NCBI GenBank assembly: GCA_016946835.1 | Contig: JACVTC010000035.1 | Span: forward strand, 1,091,001 to 1,155,000 | Length of the DNA stretch: 64,000 bases | From: Neocallimastix lanati (nom. inval.) | Taxonomy: Eukaryota; Neocallimastigomycota; Neocallimastigomycetes; Neocallimastigales; Neocallimastigaceae | Reading direction: 5' to 3' | Shown here: piece after piece, positions 56,849 to 64,000 of the stretch | How the letters are laid out: the number at the start of each line of letters is the position of its first letter | Position numbering within the stretch: the stretch's first letter is position 1 | Notes under the pieces: generated by a model | Database searches by the model: none | Seen by the model: only the letters and a program-made list of their open reading frames with translations | Told to the model about the DNA's origin: nothing | Position numbers and translations under genes: made by a program

Positions 56849-59520
56849 ATTATTATTATTATTTAAAGGATTATTAATTGTGAATGAATATTATTATTAT
56901 CATTAATACTTTCCTCCTCAATTAAAGAATCCTTAAAATTAATAATAGAATCAATATATTTATCACAAAAGAATGTAGTATTTATAGTTCCAGGCATATC
57001 TTCCATAAAATAAACATCTCTTGAAGTAACTATAGAGTTAGTAGAAATATCTAAAATTTTGTAACCAAGAGAGTCAGATGCATTTCCTAAAAATATACCA
57101 GGTTTAGAGTTATTTTCAAATTTATTCGTTTTGTGATTGTTATAGAAAAATGCTTTACATCCAAAAACTTTAAGGTGAAAAATATCAACTGATTTATTGA
57201 AAAATAATTCATTTGGAATTTTATTATTAATACTCTGATGTGGATTCAAGTTATAGAGGTAAGCAGCACAAAGAATAGCGGAATCCCAAAATTTGTAGGG
57301 TAGCTTAGCAGAGTTTAATAGAGTAGATGCGTATCGATTAAGTGTTTGATTTAAGCGTTCAGCACGATCATTTTGTTGTGGGTAACCATGAACTGAATGA
57401 ATGAAATTAATGCCAAAATTTTCTAAATAGGTAGTTAAAGTTTTGTTGATATACTCAGTACCATTGTCAGATTTGAAATTTATAATTTTATATGAAGTAG
57501 TGTTGGAAATAAATTTATGAAATTTAATAAATATGTTAGGAACATCAGATTTATTCTTGATAAGGTAGACTCAAATTTTTCTAGAGAAATCATCAAGAAA
57601 AGTAACATAATAATTGAAATCATTATATGATATTTCCAATTTTCCAACTACATCAGAATGAACTAGTTCCATAGGTTTTGAAGCATTATTAGGGGAGGAG
57701 TAAAATGGTTTTCTCTTTAATTTAGTGATTTTTCATTGGCGACAATTTTTATCATTATGGTATTTAGTATGCTCAATGACAAAATCTTTGATATCATTAT
57801 TATAAAAGTGTCCCAAACGAGCATGCCACAAGTTAGTATCAATGCTGAAAACATAATTCTTAGATATAGTATTATTTGAAGGTATTGTATCAAACACGAA
57901 TAAATTTTCATCATTCGCAAAAATATTTGCAATTAACTTATTATTTTTGAATATTTGTAAACGGTCTTTGTTATTTACGCGTTTCATTATAATAGTGCAT
58001 CCATTTTTTAATATTGAATGAGTGGAAATTAGATTGTTTTGAATATTTGACGCGTAATAAACATTTGATAATATAAAATCTTTATTTTTAAATTTACTAT
58101 TGTAAGTACCTACATTTTCGACCTTGTCTAAATCACCATTTGGATAAATAATATTTTTATTATTTACTTTATTTATATTGTTTAAATTGTTGATGTTATT
58201 AGTTAAGTTGATACCAGTATCACTATCAATAATCCAATGTGTGGAATTATTATTATTATTTATTGTTGTATAATTACAATTTTGAATTATTGAAATACTT
58301 CCTGTAAAATCAATGTATACTTCATCTTCATTTTCATTATTATTTTCAAAAAAATTATTGTTATTATTATTAGATTTATCATTGTTCTTATTAATAATAT
58401 TTGCAGAGTAATAATTATTTTGTTATTATATCTTTTATAATAATTTTTATTTTTGTTATTATTATTTTTATAATTTTTATCATTATCATCTGATTTATTA
58501 TTTTCTCTGATTAAAAGATTATATTTACAATGATCAGTAGAGTGACTTTAGTTTTGCATATATGAAAGTAATATTCGTTACGAATTTTATTATAATTATT
58601 ATAATTTTTATTATTATTTGGTATATTTTTATTTATATTATTGATATTTGAATCGTTTACAACGGTAGTTTTTGACCTTAAAATTTCGGCTTTTTTAAAA
58701 AAATCATGCCTTTTGTTTAATTCTTTAATAAGATCATCTAAAATTTTATAACTATAAATTGGTGGTAAATTTATACCAATTCTATCTAATTCATTTACTG
58801 CAAAAAAAAGTTTAGTTTCCTCATCAAAAGGAATTCTTTTTAGTTTATTAGATTCAAACTTATGTTGTTCGAAAAGATTGTTTAATTCATTAATATATTA
58901 AATATAGTCATTGTTTATTAACTTAAGATTAATAATTTTATATTCAAGAATATTTAATAGTGCTTGACCAGATTGATAGAAACGGTTTTTTAATCTATCA
59001 ATCATACTATAAGCAGTTTTACATCCTCGTAAATATTCTTGGTTTTATTTTTCTAAACTATTTATTATGATAGATTGAACCGCATTGTCCGATTTTATTT
59101 GACCTCTGTTCATATTTGAATATTGAATTTCTTTTTCAATATAAATATCTAAATCATTGGAAATGAGATGTCTCTTTAAAGGCTCATACCAATCTAAGAA
59201 ATTTTCTTTATTTAATACGAAATCTTTAATTTCAAAAACAGATTTAGTTATATTTCCATAATATTTATTTATGATAATCCTTTTATCATTGGATTCATCA
59301 TCTTCATATGAAGAAATCGATTCATCGTCCTTATTTTCAGTTGGATTCGATGAACTCGAACTCTCTTCAATATGATTATTATTGTTATTCTTTCTTTTAG
59401 ACATTTTTTGGAACATTTATATAAAAAATAATTAATTATATTATAAAGTCATTAAAATCATTAAAACGTTTTAAAAATTAAAATTAATAATAGGTCTCTT
59501 GATATATGAGACTCTTAATC

Positions 59521-59592
59521 TGTTAAGGAGTCAATATAAGATATGATGTGTACACAACAAAATGTATTATTATTTAATTAAATTTTATTTAT
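59521..59592 (-). repeat. Short terminal repeat of the copia fossil (5' side)
   Basis: Identical partner of 55013-55084. Just inside it (59494-59512) lies a small inverted repeat, GGTCTC with GAGACT. Confidence 0.8.
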
Positions 59593-61629
<2,037 letters not shown>

Positions 61630-61812
61630 TCTAATACTCCCTCCTAAGTTTAATATACTAAATTTTATATAATAAAGATTTCTCTATAATCTATACCTAA
61701 TATTTGTGAAAAACCTTTCGCAACTAATCTAGCTTTATATTTATTTATTTTACCTTTATCGTCTTTTTTATATGTAAATACCCATCTACAGGATATTACA
61801 TTCTTACCTTTA

Positions 61813-61879
<67 letters not shown>

Positions 61880-64000
61880 CTATCTGATATTTCCTGATTT
61901 TTATTTGAATTGGTATTATTTCCTTAATTGTTTATTGTATGTTCCTGAATTTTAATTTGATCATTTTTAAATTTTCATCGTTTATGCTTAAATTAGAATT
62001 ATTATTATTGTTATTTAAATTATTATCATTAATTAAATTATTATTTTCAATTTTAACATTTTCATCAAATAAATTATTATTACTATAATCCTATAAATTA
62101 TTATTATTTTCAAATTTATATTTAAATTATTAAATGACCACTTTGAAAATTTAAATGAGGATAATTTAAAATAGGAGAAGTGTAATTTTGTTTTAAATTA
62201 TTATAATTATAATAAGGCAAATAATAATTTGGAATATTATAATTATATTAGCTATAAAAATTTTACCATAAATAGAAGGATCATAATAATTTATATTAAT
62301 ATTATAGTAATATGGTAAATTATTTATATTATTATTATTATTTTCATTTATAAAATTATTTTAATATTATTATTTATGTTACTTAAATCATTAACATTAT
62401 TATTATTATTATTCATATTATTATTATAATTATTAATATCATTATCATTATTAATATTATTAATAATATTATTGTCATTATTAATATTAATATCAGTATT
62501 ATCAGTATTTAAATGAAAATCAAAGACACTATCATCATTACCTTTACAGGGGGATTCTATTATTTATATAATTAGCTGTAGGGTTGTTTGGAATGTTATG
62601 CTCAAAAATTATACGGTTCATATTATTACAAAATTCATTAAACTTATTATTAATAAATTCGGTTCCATTATTAGAATGTAAATATTTTATTGTTTTATTA
62701 AAAATATTTTTAATTCTATTATACCAAGTTAGAAAAATATTAAAATCTTCACTTTCAGATTTACAAAAGATGATCCATCCGTATCTAGAATAGTTATCCA
62801 GAATAGTTAAAAAACATTTTTTCCATAAAGTGAACTTTGTTTCAAAGAGACTGTATCCATGTGAACTTTCTCAAATGGTTCAGAAACCCTTTTTTAATTT
62901 GTATGGAACTGAAAGTTTTTTAATTTGGAGTGAGCACATATTTTACATTTAATTTTATATTCAACTTTTGATAAAATATTTTTTAAATTATTATATTAAA
63001 GTGCCCTAATCTCCGATGCCATGCATTCATGTTATCATCCTTTTCAGATTTGGAGGAAATATTATTACATAGCATGTTATTTGTAAATTAAATCTTTCTT
63101 TTAAAGGTCCATATAGTGTAAGTTCTGGATTCATTAGTGCTAGTACTGTATATTTTATTATTGTTTTTGTTGTATATAGCTACATTATTTTTATTGATAA
63201 CCTTTTGAAAAATAGTTTTGAAATATTGATCACTAATACAGTCTGTTGATATTAAATTCTTCTTGAATAAAGGTACATATAAAACATTTTTTTAAATTTA
63301 TTTTATCATTGATGTACCCTTTATATGTTCCTATAAATTTTGATTTTACATTTAATATGTGTAGCAAAATATTTGTATATTTAATAATAATATCAATTAT
63401 TAAATTTATTTCTTTGATAATAATTATTTTATTTTATTTCAATATGTATTATTATAATTATAAAAATTATAATACTTTAATTAATATAAAATTAATATAG
63501 TTTTGTATATTAGAATATATAATTAATATATTATCTATTTCTTATAAATAGATTAAATTATTTATATTACAAATAGAAGACTCTCTTGTAAATTTTAGGA
63601 ATTAGAATTATTATTTTAATTGTACAAATATTATAATTATTATTATTATTAATAAAATTTACTAAACAACCATTATTTTAAAAACCCACTGCTTATAAAT
63701 TATTGTACATTAAAGTCTCGTATATTAAATCTCCGGTTATATGAAAAGATAGTTCCGGAGTCAAGTGTCCACGCATTCAACTTGATTCTATAATTTTTAT
63801 TGTTTTTCTTCTCTTCTAATGAATTTATGTACGTGTAGTGTTTCAATTTTTGCATTGGGAAAAGGTTTTTTTGAATTATTGCAAAAATTGTTATTTGATT
63901 CAATATTATATGAATTATTGTTATCTTCGAAGAAATATTCATCTTATTTATCGATATAATTTTTATTTACATTATCAACTTCAGCATTTTTACGTAGTAT
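61630..64000 (-). mobile_element. Second Ty1/copia fossil, truncated by the window edge
   Basis: Minus-strand remains in Ty1/copia order, entering from the right edge. Protease region near 63775-63700 (LNAWTLDSGTIFSYN); GAG-pre-integrase with the N-terminal integrase zinc region near 63030-62930; integrase core pieces near 62900-62560; an Asn-rich linker full of ATT repeats; and the start of reverse transcriptase near 61810-61660 (NVISCRWVFTYKKDDKGK, KARLVAKGFSQ). It differs in sequence from the element at 55013-59592, so it is another lineage. It is broken, with many breaks, and looks older. No terminal repeat is found inside the window. Confidence 0.85.

Larger units (their letters stand above)
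55013..59592 (-). mobile_element. Ty1/copia retrotransposon fossil
   Basis: A 4.6-kb element on the minus strand between identical 72-bp direct repeats. Parts in order: gag-like N-terminal region (59416-59045 and beyond), with a short basic cysteine-containing segment near 58540; aspartic protease region near 58330-58200 (WIIDSDTGINL); GAG-pre-integrase with a zinc-binding segment (57987-57720); integrase core (about 57700-56860); a Ser/Asn-rich linker; reverse transcriptase (about 56480-55644; GTKWIFAEKDKKKKKARLVA, DLKQLDIKAAYLNADLEEKI, ALYGLKQAGRMWYNEIL, LYEDDILITG); and RNase H (about 55560-55100; YSDSDFANDEKTRRSTSGYI). Integrase before reverse transcriptase is the Ty1/copia order. It is broken, with several breaks. 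The identical terminal repeats suggest a fairly recent insertion for a fossil of this kind. Confidence 0.92.

Overview
This window looks like nuclear DNA from a very A/T-rich fungus, most probably an anaerobic gut fungus (Neocallimastigomycota). Intergenic DNA and introns are almost pure A/T, with long poly-A/T tracts and AAT/AAAT microsatellites. Genes are rich in short GT-AG introns, proteins carry Asn-rich and Ser/Thr-rich low-complexity stretches, and the gene set is fungal (Boi-type SH3-SAM-PH scaffold, Gyp1-type RabGAP, Las1, muskelin). The assignment is inference from composition and gene content; no rRNA or other marker gene is present. I read all splice junctions by hand. Each multi-exon model closes to an intact frame (spliced lengths are multiples of three).

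Layout: 1-1345 is satellite DNA. 3269-9525 (+) is an 18-exon gene for a ~1202-aa helical protein I cannot name. 12279-16132 (+) is a Gyp1/TBC1D22-type RabGAP. 16663-18540 is a Ty3/gypsy-type fossil with two related ~300-bp flanking repeats. 20675-25046 (-) is a Boi/Pob1-type scaffold. 25047-30403 is 5.4 kb without a recognisable gene. 30404-32596 (+) is an M48/HtpX-like membrane protein whose zinc motif reads HMLYH instead of HExxH. 33651-36029 is a repeat patch: inverted-repeat elements, a copia fragment and perfect tandem duplications. 36352-39994 (-) is LAS1, divergent from an M17 leucyl aminopeptidase at 41114-43982 (+). 44811-45814 (-) is a p24/TMED cargo receptor. 48636-52567 (+) is muskelin. 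53221-53304 is a small G/C-rich island that folds into two hairpins. 55013-59592 (-) is a Ty1/copia fossil with very short terminal repeats. 61630-64000 (-) is a second copia fossil running off the window.

The host genes are unrelated housekeeping genes, as is normal for a fungal chromosome: vesicle traffic (TBC, p24), polarity and exocytosis (Boi), rRNA processing (Las1), protein turnover (aminopeptidase, muskelin as a CTLH/GID E3-ligase subunit) and organelle membrane (M48-like). There is no operon logic. The observations most worth following are the catalytic-Glu-less M48 homologue with an organelle-type presequence, the structured G/C-rich island near 53.2 kb, the unnamed 1202-aa protein, and the inverted-repeat family at 33.7-35.7 kb.
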